DNA of 64,000 nucleotides from Chitinophagaceae bacterium (GTDB lineage Bacteria; Bacteroidota; Bacteroidia; Chitinophagales; Chitinophagaceae), in assembly GCA_027486835.1 (NCBI GenBank), contig JAIXOJ010000044.1, positions 1 through 64,000 on the forward strand, read 5' to 3'. Positions 1 through 9,124 of this stretch are shown here, in pieces. A program made the position numbers and the translations under genes. The first letter of the stretch is position 1. Each line of letters begins with the position of its first letter. The notes beneath the pieces are model-generated. The model was not told the origin of the DNA, made no database searches, and saw only the letters and a program-made list of their open reading frames with translations.

Positions 1-4
1 AAAT

Positions 5-88
5 AACTCTGTTTGGCTTCTAAACAACTCTGTTTGGCTTCTAAACAACTCTGTTTGGCTTCTAAACAACTCTGTTTGGCTTCTAAAC
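5..88. repeat. 21-bp tandem array A (at least 4 units, cut by window edge)
   Basis: Four identical 21-bp units begin at 5, 26, 47 and 68. Each contains the core CTGTTTGGCTTCTAAAC. The bases at 1-4 look like the end of a further unit, so the array probably continues to the left of the window. On the plus strand one frame reads as a heptapeptide (N-S-V-W-L-L-N) and ends at a TAA at 95-97. No start codon is visible. Perfect identity of the units suggests recent amplification or homogenisation. Confidence 0.9.
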
Positions 89-157
89 AATTTCTAAAAA
101 CTAATTAATAACCGCTCCATATTGATTAGAGGGATAAAAAAGTTGTTGCTGGGCTAA

Positions 158-212
158 ATTGATTTATTGCATTAAGGCGATTGGGAGATTTGCAGACGAT
201 GTGACGTAGTCG
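158..212 (+). repeat. Dispersed element, left copy
   Basis: This stretch contains GGGAGATTTGCA followed by GATGTGACG and AGTCG. The same words recur in the same order at 1499-1556, with roughly three quarters of positions matching by eye. The two copies are direct repeats around the gene at 463-1419. Nothing else is recognised in 89-462 apart from this element. Confidence 0.55.
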
Positions 213-462
213 AGAGACTAACTTCAGAGCAAATACTCTTTTCGGTATCAACCTGCTGCCAAGTCTCAACCAAATCTGAAGAAATTCAAATGTTGATATC
301 ACCTCTGTTTTCTAAAGCTTTATTGTATTTACTCCAATTGCGTACTTTATATTTATCGTTGCTCAAAATAAAAAGAAGCTTTTTAGTACTTCTAACATTA
401 TTGAACGTTTGGATTACCTTATTTATTGCCTATTCACGAAACAAAGCCCTTTTAAATTAATT

Positions 463-1419
463 ATGATGGATACGAATAGTACAAACAAACCTAAAGTGGA
501 TATTAAGTCTTTTATCTTGGAAATTTTCAATAAAGCGCTCATCTCCTCAACGCCAAGAATAGTTATTACCTTATCAATTCTCTTTTTAAGGTTTATGGCA
601 GTTCCCCTTTTTTTACAACTAACCTGGCACAAAAACACCGATTCCTATTATGGATTAAAAGAAAAAGCTTCCTATGAATCACTCATGAGATTTTATGCCC
701 TTATAGGTGAGTTTGTATTATTTATAGTGCTTGTAATTAAATCGCCAAGAGAAAGTACATCGAAAAGGAAATTTGCTAAATATATTCTGTTAATTCTGTT
801 GATTTATATCTGGTTTGTTTCCGAAATAGTTGTAGATATAGCCTCTGTTGATGAAAAAAACAAAGGAGAACTATCCATAAAGTCCTTTGCCGAAAATAGC
901 CATCCTGTTTACGGGAAAATTGTTTTTGCTTCTTATATGAGAGAAAAAAGAAGCATTCATAATAACCGCTCTACTATTCCATTTGCCGATACATTATCTC
1001 CTGAAACAAGCGGGATTATAGTAATTGTTCAAATGGATACAGCTGGAAATCAATTGCAAGGAATTGAAAATAATTTAGCTAATTACAATAGTTTTTCTAA
1101 GTTAGATGAGGATTCTAACAATATCGCTACCATCAATCCTGATATTCCTAATTGTTTAAAGTTTGTCATTATGTTTTCAGGATCAATTAAAAGTTATCCT
1201 ACCTTGCCTCAAATTGGCAAATTTGTGAAATTTAAGTACGATCCTATAGAAAACGGAATTGGTATTTCTACTAATATCAATAATACCGGCATGGCATTTC
1301 TTTCAATGGATAGACAAGGTTTTGATCAATGGATTGCTAATGATTCAACCACAGTTGTACTTCCTACTTATGACAGTATTCAAGCGACCAATTCTAAAAG
1401 TTTGGGGCCTAATTTGTAG
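463..1419 (+). CDS. Unrecognised membrane-anchored protein
   Basis: The function is not recognised. From ATG 463 the product is 318 residues. The frame is open upstream to a TTG at 409, but 463 or the next codon (466) is the better start because it gives an ATG and a short polar N-terminus. Three hydrophobic segments lie at about 33-53, 76-93 and 106-126. The remaining 190 residues are hydrophilic with no motif I can name and presumably form a soluble domain on one side of the membrane. The gene stands alone between two direct copies of a short dispersed element, so it may be accessory. Confidence 0.6.
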   Translation: MMDTNSTNKPKVDIKSFILEIFNKALISSTPRIVITLSILFLRFMAVPLFLQLTWHKNTDSYYGLKEKASYESLMRFYALIGEFVLFIVLVIKSPRESTSKRKFAKYILLILLIYIWFVSEIVVDIASVDEKNKGELSIKSFAENSHPVYGKIVFASYMREKRSIHNNRSTIPFADTLSPETSGIIVIVQMDTAGNQLQGIENNLANYNSFSKLDEDSNNIATINPDIPNCLKFVIMFSGSIKSYPTLPQIGKFVKFKYDPIENGIGISTNINNTGMAFLSMDRQGFDQWIANDSTTVVLPTYDSIQATNSKSLGPNL

Positions 1420-1498
1420 GAGGATACTCGGCAATATTGAAATGAATTTGTTGGGCTACAATAATTGGGGCTACTACGCCAAGCTAGGTGGTATTTCA

Positions 1499-1556
1499 AT
1501 TTGATTTGTTGCATCGTCAGCAAATCGGGAGATTTGCAAATGATGTGACGAAGTCG
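1499..1556 (+). repeat. Dispersed element, right copy
   Basis: It shares GGGAGATTTGCA, GATGTGACG and AGTCG in order with 158-212 and lies in the same orientation, between the two unrecognised genes. Together the copies bracket about 1.3 kb that holds one gene. Confidence 0.55.
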
Positions 1557-1608
1557 GACACACCTACGCCAAACAGGAAAAAATTGCCAATAAAAAAACT
1601 TAAATTCA

Positions 1609-2058
1609 ATGGCTCATTTGGATAGCTCAAATATATTGCTACTTGCAAAAGTATTATCGCAAATACATTGTAAATCATTAATTCCTTTTTATGATGACGG
1701 TGACAATTTCGTTTTTTGGGAAGAATTAGATGATATAACCTCAGGTGATGAGGATGAATTAAGCAAACAATTTTTTATTGAAATGGCTGTCTGTGTAATT
1801 CAAAAAATAAATAGTCATAATCCCCAAAATATTATTGAAGTATTTGCAAAACTGCTTTATGAAATCCATGCAAGTCGTTTGGTTCCATTTTACATTAATG
1901 AATCAGATCTTGAAAAATTCAATAATGACCCAGAAGATAGTTCAAGATTATATACTTGGGAAAATTTGGAGTACCATTCAGTAGAGAGAGAAATAGTTGA
2001 TAAGTCGTTTTTTCTAGAAATGGCTTCGCATGTTCTTATTTCAATCTTAGGTTGCTAA
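1609..2058 (+). CDS. Unrecognised 149-residue protein with an internal duplication
   Basis: The function is not recognised. The protein is acidic and soluble-looking, with no signal peptide. It consists of two related halves. Residues about 9-65 carry LLAKVLSQIH, SLIPFYDD, a Trp-Glu pair and QFFIEMA. Residues about 78-147 carry VFAKLLYEIH, RLVPFYIN, a Trp-Glu pair and SFFLEMA. This duplication within the reading frame supports a real gene and suggests a two-repeat fold. It may be co-directional with the membrane protein at 463-1419, but the gap of 190 bp holds a dispersed repeat, so an operon is unlikely. Confidence 0.6.
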   Translation: MAHLDSSNILLLAKVLSQIHCKSLIPFYDDGDNFVFWEELDDITSGDEDELSKQFFIEMAVCVIQKINSHNPQNIIEVFAKLLYEIHASRLVPFYINESDLEKFNNDPEDSSRLYTWENLEYHSVEREIVDKSFFLEMASHVLISILGC

Positions 2059-2229
2059 CCTTAGAAGTGAGAGGTGTTCCAAAGGGGATTTTACATAAAC
2101 ATAAAGAGGGGATTTCAAAATCCCATTTCCCCACTTGACGTAAACAATCGCCAAAAGACCAATGATATTTTTTAAGCTCCTAATCAAAGCAAGTAACTAT
2201 TCTCTACCAATCATCCAATACACCGTCTC

Positions 2230-4236
2230 CTAAAAATGTAGCAGCTTTTGAATAGATGCCCCCAATTGGTTTTTTGCTAAAAACTGTTGTTCCAATACTG
2301 TATTAAAGGGAACAGGCGTGTCTAAACTGCCACATCGAAGCACTGGTGCGTCAAGAATATGGAAACAATGTTCGCCAATCCAAGCGGCAATTTCGCCCCC
2401 GATACCCCCAAAAAGGGTGTCCTCATGCAGTACCAATACCCTTCCTGTATGTTGTACCGCTAGGTGAATAGCAGGATAATCTAGCGGTAGCAACGTTCTA
2501 AGATCTAGAATATGTATCGATAACTCTGGGTGCGCTTGTTGGTATTCCAAAGCCCAGTGTACTCCAATTCCATAGGTGATTATCGTAAGGTCGTCGCCCA
2601 CATTCACTAATTGCGCTTTGCCAATTTCCACTTCATAGTATTGGTTTGGCACATTGCCAGTGATACTTCTGTACAATGCTTTATGCTCAAAAAAGATAAC
2701 GGGGTTTGGGTCATTAATAGCAGCAACCAACAGGCCTTTTGCATCGAAGGAATTAGATGGATATACCACTTTCAACCCTGGAACATGGGTAAGCCAAGCC
2801 TCATTGCTCTGGCTATGAAATGGCCCCGCACCGGTTCCTGCCCCTGTTGGCATACGGATAACTACATCTGCGTTTTGCCCCCATCTATAATGAATCTTAG
2901 CCAGATTGTTCACTATCTGATTAAAGCCAACACTTACAAAATCGGCAAACTGCATTTCCACCATACTCTTATACCCCTCCAAGCCAAGCCCTAATGCTGC
3001 CCCCACTATAGCACTCTCGCAAATGGGGGTGTTGCGTACCCGCTCCTTGCCAAATGCCTCAAGAAAACCTTCCGTCATTTTAAATACCCCACCATACTCC
3101 GCAATATCTTGACCCATCAAAATCAAATTGCTATGCTGCTCCATCGATTGGTACAATCCTTCTTTAATGGCATCTAAAAATCTTAGATTGCTAGCAGGCA
3201 CTTGGGCTAGTTGCGTGGCCGATTGTACCATTGGCCAATTGCATTGCTGATAATCCCGAGGGGCATACACATCCTCTAATTCTTCCTGAACACTCATTTG
3301 AAAGGGTACTTGCAGTGCAGCCACTTCCCATTCACTATCTACAAAAGCTTTCAACTCCGCCTTTATGCCGCTCATTTGTGCTGCTGTAAGCACTTGTTCC
3401 TTCGCTAAAAACTGCTCGTAATTGCTAATCGGATCTTTTTCCGCCCATTCTGCCAATAATTCTTTTGGTACATATTTGGTGCCGCTCGACTCTTCGTGGC
3501 CACTCATTCTAAAGGTCTTGCATTCAATTAAGTAGGGCTTTTGGTCTCGAATACACGCCGCACGTACACTTTTAATGGCATCATACACCTGCAAAATATT
3601 GTTGCCATCCACTATCTCGCCTTCCACCCCATAGCCCTTTGCACGGTCCACCAAATTTTCGCAATGGTATTGCTCCGAAGTAGGGGTGCTAAGTCCATAC
3701 CCATTATTTTCTATGATAAATATTACTGGCAAGCCCCATACAGAAGCCACATTTAAGGCTTCGTGAAAGTCTCCTTCGCTGGTGCCGCCATCGCCTGTAA
3801 ATGCCACGGCTACTTTGTTTGCTTTTCTCAATTGATTGGCTAGTGCAACCCCGTTAGCAACGGTCAATTGAGGCCCCAAATGCGAAATCATACCGCATAT
3901 GTGGTGTGCCCTGCTGCCAAAATGAAAACTCCTTTCCCTGCCTTTACTAAATCCATTTTTTCCCCCCTGCCATTGGCTAAACAATTGCCTCAAGGGCACC
4001 TGACGGGTGGTAAATACCCCCAAATTCCGATGTAATGGCATCATCCACTCATCGTTTTCCAGTGCTAGCGTTGCGCCAACACTAATGGCTTCTTGGCCAA
4101 TACCACTAAACCATTTGCTCACTTTCCCTTGACGGTATAGCAGTAACATCTTCTCCTCAATCACCCTTGGAAGCAATAGGTGTTTATAAATATCCACCAA
4201 TTCCTGATTATATAAACCCAAACGATTGAAATACAT
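2230..4236 (-). CDS. 2-oxoisovalerate-type dehydrogenase E1, alpha and beta subunits fused
   Basis: This is the thiamine-diphosphate-dependent E1 component of a 2-oxo acid dehydrogenase complex, most likely for branched-chain 2-oxo acids. The alpha part spans about 1-345 and has the ThDP motif GDGGTSEGDF at about 148-157 with the downstream NN pair. The beta part starts near 350 and has GQDIAEYGGVF, an E-S-A-I-V-G-A segment and PTGAGTGAGPFHSQS. In many bacteria these are two genes; single-chain fusions are common in Bacteroidota. I chose ATG 4236 (668 residues), since alpha-subunit homology starts directly after it. The frame is open 40 codons further upstream, but that stretch looks non-coding. 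No E2 or E3 gene is nearby. Confidence 0.88.
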   Translation of the reverse strand: MYFNRLGLYNQELVDIYKHLLLPRVIEEKMLLLYRQGKVSKWFSGIGQEAISVGATLALENDEWMMPLHRNLGVFTTRQVPLRQLFSQWQGGKNGFSKGRERSFHFGSRAHHICGMISHLGPQLTVANGVALANQLRKANKVAVAFTGDGGTSEGDFHEALNVASVWGLPVIFIIENNGYGLSTPTSEQYHCENLVDRAKGYGVEGEIVDGNNILQVYDAIKSVRAACIRDQKPYLIECKTFRMSGHEESSGTKYVPKELLAEWAEKDPISNYEQFLAKEQVLTAAQMSGIKAELKAFVDSEWEVAALQVPFQMSVQEELEDVYAPRDYQQCNWPMVQSATQLAQVPASNLRFLDAIKEGLYQSMEQHSNLILMGQDIAEYGGVFKMTEGFLEAFGKERVRNTPICESAIVGAALGLGLEGYKSMVEMQFADFVSVGFNQIVNNLAKIHYRWGQNADVVIRMPTGAGTGAGPFHSQSNEAWLTHVPGLKVVYPSNSFDAKGLLVAAINDPNPVIFFEHKALYRSITGNVPNQYYEVEIGKAQLVNVGDDLTIITYGIGVHWALEYQQAHPELSIHILDLRTLLPLDYPAIHLAVQHTGRVLVLHEDTLFGGIGGEIAAWIGEHCFHILDAPVLRCGSLDTPVPFNTVLEQQFLAKNQLGASIQKLLHF

Positions 4237-4468
4237 AAACGCACTTTTAGTTTTCGATGCACCCAAAATATAGGTTTTGGTTAAAACAATTGATTTCACC
4301 CAATAAAAAAGATAAAAACAACCTAAATCATTGTAAGAATCTGATAGAATTTTCAAGATTACTGTATGGAAAAACGCAAATGAAAATGCATTTTAACCAT
4401 TAGGAAAATAAAGAAAATGGCTTGGATACTTTTCTCCTTTATTTTAGCCTTCTAAAAATTATAAAACG

Positions 4469-4792
4469 ATGAAAAAAATTTATTGCTTGTTGCTAAGTGG
4501 GGTAATTTTTGCTTCCGCTTCATTTGCCCAAACGGCCACAAAACAGAAACCTGCCAAAGCAAAGCTGGAAGAGAAAGCTGCTGTGGTTGAACCATCTCAA
4601 GAACCTGGCAAAGTAAAATTGGCGCCACACAAAGCGATGCATGGCGAAACTCCAGGTAAAAAGCTGTTGAAAAAAGACGGCACACCCGATTTGCGGATGG
4701 CCGAAAACAAGGAAAAGAAAGATACCGCTAGAAGGCTAAAAAAAGACGGAACGCCCGACCTGCGTTTTAAAGAAAACAAAAAGAAAGCCTAG
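4469..4792 (+). CDS. Small secreted basic protein with a repeated KKDGTPDLR motif
   Basis: The product is 107 residues. The first 20 or so form a signal peptide ending S-F-A-Q. The mature part is rich in Lys, Glu and Ala. Near the C-terminus it has two copies of the motif LKKDGTPDLR followed by an N-K-rich tail, at about 70-86 and 89-105. From memory, short Bacteroidota proteins with K-x-G-x-P-D-x-R motifs are sometimes annotated as PBCV-specific basic adaptor domain proteins; I cannot verify this here. The function is unknown. The gene stands alone and is followed by a strong terminator. Confidence 0.72.
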   Translation: MKKIYCLLLSGVIFASASFAQTATKQKPAKAKLEEKAAVVEPSQEPGKVKLAPHKAMHGETPGKKLLKKDGTPDLRMAENKEKKDTARRLKKDGTPDLRFKENKKKA

Positions 4793-4816
4793 TGCTTTCA
4801 TTTTTTGTAGCCAAAT

Positions 4817-4861
4817 AAAAAAAGGTGCAGCCACATAATTAATGTAGCTGCACCTTTTTTT
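4817..4861 (+). terminator. Intrinsic terminator after the small secreted protein
   Basis: The arms AAAAAAAGGTGCAGC and GCTGCACCTTTTTTT pair around an ACAT/ATGT inner stem and end in a T run, 25 bp after the stop codon of the 107-residue gene. Confidence 0.9.
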
Positions 4862-4950
4862 ATTAGCGAATAAACCTTCGATTAACGATTTTAAAAGAAG
4901 TTTGGCAGAGAGTACCCATTCTTGTAGCAGTAATCAAAACTTAATTTTTA

Positions 4951-4983
4951 GCCTTCGGCAAATGAGTCTCACGAGCAAATAAA
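4951..4983 (+). repeat. Dispersed 33-bp repeat, copy 1
   Basis: GCCTTCGGCAAATGAGTCTC and the next 13 bases match 57961-57993 at 30 of 33 positions. A shorter match to its first 15 bases lies at 27825-27839. The surrounding 4862-5140 holds no gene that I can support. Confidence 0.7.
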
Positions 4984-5149
4984 ATTGGCCCAGACTTAAA
5001 GAATAAAAATTCTATCCCCTCCCATTGTTTACTAACTAGAACAAAATATAGTGCATCAGCTTCCCTAAAGTTTAACTGCTAGTATGTCGAGTGCCTCTTA
5101 TTATCGTGTTTAATGTACAATAGCAACTAGTTGGCTCGTTTTTCTGAGG

Positions 5150-5395
5150 AACTTGGCTGAAAAAAGTTTTTTTGGGGAATTTGGTGGCCAAATTGGCCGA
5201 CAAAATTTTTTTTGAGGAAATTGGTGACCAAATTGGTTGAAAAAATTTTTTTTGAGAAAATTGGTGGCCAAATTGGTTGAAAAAACTTTTTTTGAGAAAA
5301 TTGGTGGCCAAATTGGCTGAAAAATTTTTTTTGAGGAAATTGGCGACCAAATTGGCTGAAAAAACTTTTTTTGAGGAAGTTGGTGGTCAACTCCT
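5150..5395. repeat. 40-bp tandem array (about six units)
   Basis: The motif GGTGGCCAAATTGG or a close variant recurs at 5183, 5223, 5263, 5303, 5342 and 5383, so the period is 40 bp give or take one. Each unit carries a run of seven or eight T residues after a run of A residues. The unit length is not a multiple of three, so successive units rotate through the frames. The long minus-strand open frames over this array are therefore not convincing genes. It lies between the convergent genes at 4469-4792 and 5623-6600. Nothing else is recognised from 5396 to 5622 except a short dispersed word at 5563-5580. Confidence 0.9.
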
Positions 5396-5622
5396 CATTC
5401 AAATAGTTGGTTTCAGTAAGTGAAAAACGGGAGAGAAAAAGAAAAATTGTTGAAAGTGAGGGCTACTATTTTGGTACTGTTTGTGGTCTAAAATATTTTT
5501 CTTGGGAGGGTTTCTTTATTTACGGCAATTCACTATTTCCCTCGGTTGATGCATGGCTGTAGATGGTGCGATTCGCTAAGGTCTTCGCGATATTCTATAA
5601 AATGCTAAATTAACAACCACCA

Positions 5623-6600
5623 CTAATGCTGTAATGGCCTTTTTTTAATCATGCCACCTTTTGTGTCTTTTACGCTGTTCATCACCATGAAAACGGAGGG
5701 TTCTATTTTCTCTATTTCTGTGGTTAGTTTATTTAGTTCGAGGCGGGTAATTACGGTGTAGATAATATCCACTTTTTGCGTTTCTCCTCTTTTGCCATAT
5801 CCTTTTTTGCCACTGTACACCGTTACTCCACGCCCCATTTTATTGATAATCATTTGTCGGATAGCTTCACTACGCACGGCAACAATGGTTACGCCTATGT
5901 ATTCCTCAATGCCCTCCACAATAAAGTCTAAAGTTTTGGAAGCAGCGAGGTAGGTAATCATGGAGTACAGCGCAATTTCCACCCCAAGCAGATAGGCGGC
6001 TGCCCCAAAAATGAGTACGTTTATTATGATAATAACATCCCCGATAGTGGTGCCAAATTTTCTACTTAGAAAAATGGCCAACACCTCTGTACCATCAATA
6101 ACAGCACCACCCCTGATGGAAAACCCAATGCCAGCACCCAAAAAAAAGCCGCCAAACACGGCCACCAAAATATTGTCGTTCGTAACATTAGGGAAGGTAA
6201 CCGTGGCCAAAACAATGGCAAGACCAGAAATGGCTAACGCGGTTTTGATGGCGAATGTGCGCCCCATTACCCCATAAGCAAGTGCAATAAATGGAATATT
6301 AATGGCAATGATGAGGATGTGTATTGGGGTTTTGGTTACAGCGGAAATAAGCAGGGAAATGCCTGTGGCACCACCATCGATAAAATGATTGGAAAGTAGA
6401 AACCCTTTAAAGCCAAAAGCTGCGCAAAAAATGCCAATCGAAATCAGAACCGCATCTTTTAGAAACCCTTTTAAGGTGATGATTAAATTACGGTAGCCTT
6501 TAGCAAGTTCAAAACGAGAATAACCCTCATTGGGTTGGGGCACCGTTGGGGCATCGCTTTGGATGGTGTCAATAATAATTTTTTTCCAAAATGAATTCAT
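5623..6600 (-). CDS. YitT family membrane protein (DUF2179 C-terminal domain)
   Basis: The product is 325 residues. A hydrophobic core at about 45-225 has five or more membrane segments with glycine-rich turns such as NHFIDGGATGISLL and RGGAVIDGTEVL, which are characteristic of the YitT/DUF161 family. The last 90 residues form a soluble alpha/beta domain of the DUF2179 type (GRGVTVYSGKKGYG). The biochemical role of the family is not established; it is an inner-membrane protein. The gene appears monocistronic, and the 337 bp between it and ispG must hold both divergent promoters. Confidence 0.85.
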   Translation of the reverse strand: MNSFWKKIIIDTIQSDAPTVPQPNEGYSRFELAKGYRNLIITLKGFLKDAVLISIGIFCAAFGFKGFLLSNHFIDGGATGISLLISAVTKTPIHILIIAINIPFIALAYGVMGRTFAIKTALAISGLAIVLATVTFPNVTNDNILVAVFGGFFLGAGIGFSIRGGAVIDGTEVLAIFLSRKFGTTIGDVIIIINVLIFGAAAYLLGVEIALYSMITYLAASKTLDFIVEGIEEYIGVTIVAVRSEAIRQMIINKMGRGVTVYSGKKGYGKRGETQKVDIIYTVITRLELNKLTTEIEKIEPSVFMVMNSVKDTKGGMIKKRPLQH

Positions 6601-6937
6601 TTGACTGGTTTAAGAGTGTCAAAAAAGGCATCGCGCTGGGGCTAAATGGTAAAGCTGGGCTTTGTTTTCAAAACTATTGTAAAAATTGGGTTAGTAACAT
6701 TGGCCCAATAAATTCACCATTTAATAATTAGTTCCAAAACCGCTAACAACCTACTTCCTTGAACTTATTACCTACTACTTACAACGCTTCTACACTTTGT
6801 TTCCAACATTCAAAAATTCATTTCCATTTAATTCTGTGTTTATTTGCAATAGCAGTATCGGTCAACCAATTGACAACAGGGATTGTTGGATTAATCGGTT
6901 GGCCTATTTAATTATCCATTTTATCAAAATAATACTT

Positions 6938-8959
6938 ATGCAATTTTATAGTAAATCGCTTACTCATTACGCCAGATTAATCACCAGTGAGGTAAACGTT
7001 GGAGGTCTTTTAATTGGCAATGGCCACCCCATTCGCCTTCAAACAATGACCACCACCGACACCATGGATACGATAGCCACCGTGGAACAATCCATTCGCT
7101 GTATAGAAGCAGGTGCAGAACTGATACGAATCACTGCACCCAGTAAAAATGAGGCAGAAAACCTACTCAATATTAAAAATGAACTACGCAAACGAGGCTA
7201 CAACACACCAATAGTTGCAGACATCCATTTCACCCCCAATGCGGCTGAAATTGCAGCGAGAATTGTGGAAAAAGTGCGTATTAATCCAGGTAATTATGTT
7301 GACAAAAAAAAGTTTGAGCAAATTGAATATACCGATGCCGAATATGCCGAAGAAATAGAACGCATCGCGGAACGCTTTACACCACTGGTACAAATCTGTA
7401 AAGAATACGGTACTGCCATGCGCATTGGCACCAACCATGGCAGCTTGAGCGACCGAATCATGAGCAGATATGGGGACACTCCCATGGGTATGGTGGAAAG
7501 TGCTATGGAGTTTTTGCGTATAGCACGGGAAGAAAACTATCATAACATCATTCTAAGCATGAAAGCGAGCAATCCACAAGTGATGGTGCAAGCTTACCGG
7601 CTATTAGTAAAACAGATGTATCAGGAATTTGAAGGGTGTTACCCGCTGCATTTGGGTGTTACCGAAGCTGGTGACGGGGAAGATGGAAGGGTAAAAAGTG
7701 CTATCGGCATTGGCACTTTATTAGAAGATGGCATTGGCGATACCATTCGAGTAAGCCTTACGGAAGACCCTGAATTGGAAATACCGGTGTGCAAGGATTT
7801 GGTAAAAAGATACTACCACAATGCTGACCATACCAAAGGCGGCGTCCCTAGTTTAAAAAGCCTGAACTACGACCCTTTCCAATACACCCGAAGAAATACT
7901 TTAGCGGTAAACAATATCGGCCACCAACAGGTACCCATTGTTATTGCAGATTTAAGCAAGCTACCAGCCATAACCAAAGAAAGTTTAGCATCCATTGGCT
8001 ATACCTATGATGCTGCTTCTGATAAATGGAACATAGCGGAAGCTGCGGCAGATTATGTATTTGCAGCCGACAAACCAGTACATTTTTCACTTCCCAGCAC
8101 TTTAACTGCCATTATTCCTTTTGAACTTTGGTTGAAAGAATTGGATAAAACACCCTTCCTCCCCTTGGTTTCTGCATCGGAGTATGTGCTGAGCAGAAAA
8201 GTGTTGCTGCCATCACCACATTTTGTGATGATAGAATGTTATTCGGAGAGCATTACCCGACCTACCCATCCCAGATTACTTAAAGAATTAAAAGATAATC
8301 CAAACGCCATTCTTTGTCTATATTCTACTAATAAGAACAATGTTCAAAGTATCAGACGCTTTATTGTGGAATTAGAAAAAGCGCAGATAAAAAACCCCGT
8401 AATCATTCATATAGAAAGCAATTGGAAAACACCAGATGAACACTTGATTCATTATGCCACTGAAGCAGGAGCTATTTTCTTAGATGGGTTAGCCGATGGC
8501 ATTTCTTTGGGAATTACTGACAGTAGTTATCAGTTACAAAAGGAGGGATTGAGAAATACTAGTGGAAGAAATTATGCCAGTAACACCACACCAGAACAAT
8601 TTATCAATTCAACTGCTTTTTCCATTTTGCAAGCAACAAGAACACGGATTTCCAAAACGGAATACATCAGTTGCCCAAGTTGTGGAAGAACCTTGTTTGA
8701 CTTGCAAGAAACAACTGCAAAAATCAGGGCGGTTACTAACCATCTAAAGGGCGTAAAAATTGCTATCATGGGTTGCGTCGTAAATGGCCCAGGGGAAATG
8801 GCGGATGCCGATTTTGGATATGTGGGCAGTGGTGTAGGGAAAATAACGCTGTACAAAGGCAAAGAAGTAGTAAAGAAAAACATTGATAGCAACATAGCTG
8901 TAGATGAACTGATTCTTTTGCTCAAGGAAAGTAATGTTTGGGTAGAACCGATTGTGTAA
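6938..8959 (+). CDS. ispG: 4-hydroxy-3-methylbut-2-enyl diphosphate synthase, large form
   Basis: IspG (GcpE) is the penultimate enzyme of the MEP isoprenoid pathway and uses a [4Fe-4S] cluster. I chose ATG 6938, giving 673 residues; the frame is open to a TTG at 6797, but homology (GNGHPIRLQTMTTTDTMDT) starts soon after 6938. The order is an N-terminal TIM-barrel domain, an inserted middle domain at about 290-560, and a C-terminal cluster domain with SCPSCGRT near 578 and GCVVNGPGE near 611, which supply the three Cys ligands and the conserved Glu. The middle insert is typical of Bacteroidota, Chlamydiae and plant enzymes; the E. coli type lacks it. Confidence 0.95.
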   Translation: MQFYSKSLTHYARLITSEVNVGGLLIGNGHPIRLQTMTTTDTMDTIATVEQSIRCIEAGAELIRITAPSKNEAENLLNIKNELRKRGYNTPIVADIHFTPNAAEIAARIVEKVRINPGNYVDKKKFEQIEYTDAEYAEEIERIAERFTPLVQICKEYGTAMRIGTNHGSLSDRIMSRYGDTPMGMVESAMEFLRIAREENYHNIILSMKASNPQVMVQAYRLLVKQMYQEFEGCYPLHLGVTEAGDGEDGRVKSAIGIGTLLEDGIGDTIRVSLTEDPELEIPVCKDLVKRYYHNADHTKGGVPSLKSLNYDPFQYTRRNTLAVNNIGHQQVPIVIADLSKLPAITKESLASIGYTYDAASDKWNIAEAAADYVFAADKPVHFSLPSTLTAIIPFELWLKELDKTPFLPLVSASEYVLSRKVLLPSPHFVMIECYSESITRPTHPRLLKELKDNPNAILCLYSTNKNNVQSIRRFIVELEKAQIKNPVIIHIESNWKTPDEHLIHYATEAGAIFLDGLADGISLGITDSSYQLQKEGLRNTSGRNYASNTTPEQFINSTAFSILQATRTRISKTEYISCPSCGRTLFDLQETTAKIRAVTNHLKGVKIAIMGCVVNGPGEMADADFGYVGSGVGKITLYKGKEVVKKNIDSNIAVDELILLLKESNVWVEPIV

Positions 8960-8990
8960 GCTGTACAGTCAATTGGGTTAACAATATCTG

Positions 8991-9016
8991 TTTAGAGGGT
9001 CAAGTGACCCTCTAAA
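8991..9016 (+). terminator. Perfect hairpin after ispG
   Basis: TTTAGAGGGTCA and TGACCCTCTAAA pair perfectly over 12 bp around a two-base loop, 31 bp after the ispG stop. There is no strong T run, so it may act as a terminator or as an mRNA end-protecting hairpin. Confidence 0.7.
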
Positions 9017-9056
9017 TTAAAAAATGAGCGAATGAAAAGTAAGAAACGAATAAAGA

Positions 9057-9088
9057 CAAATCAATCCATCAGTTGGTGGGTTGATTTG
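9057..9088 (+). promoter_or_regulatory. Hairpin in the nadB upstream region
   Basis: CAAATCAATCCA pairs with TGGGTTGATTTG (one G-T pair) around an 8-base loop. It ends 36 bp before the nadB start and lacks a T run. It could be an operator or a leader structure. No known nadB regulator motif is recognised. Confidence 0.4.
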
Positions 9089-9124
9089 AGATGATGAAGC
9101 ATTTTGTACTACTTAAATTAATTT

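Noticed and set aside
1259-1504. 81-codon open frame on the plus strand
   Set aside because: It overlaps the membrane-protein gene in another frame and runs through the dispersed element, with no protein-like motif.
4237-4356. 40-codon N-terminal extension of the E1 gene
   Set aside because: The extension is hydrophobic and unlike E1 alpha N-termini; homology begins just after ATG 4236.
5072-5402. Two overlapping minus-strand frames with Phe/Lys-rich repeats
   Set aside because: They are by-products of the 40-bp tandem array. The unit is not a multiple of three, so the same DNA appears in different frames.
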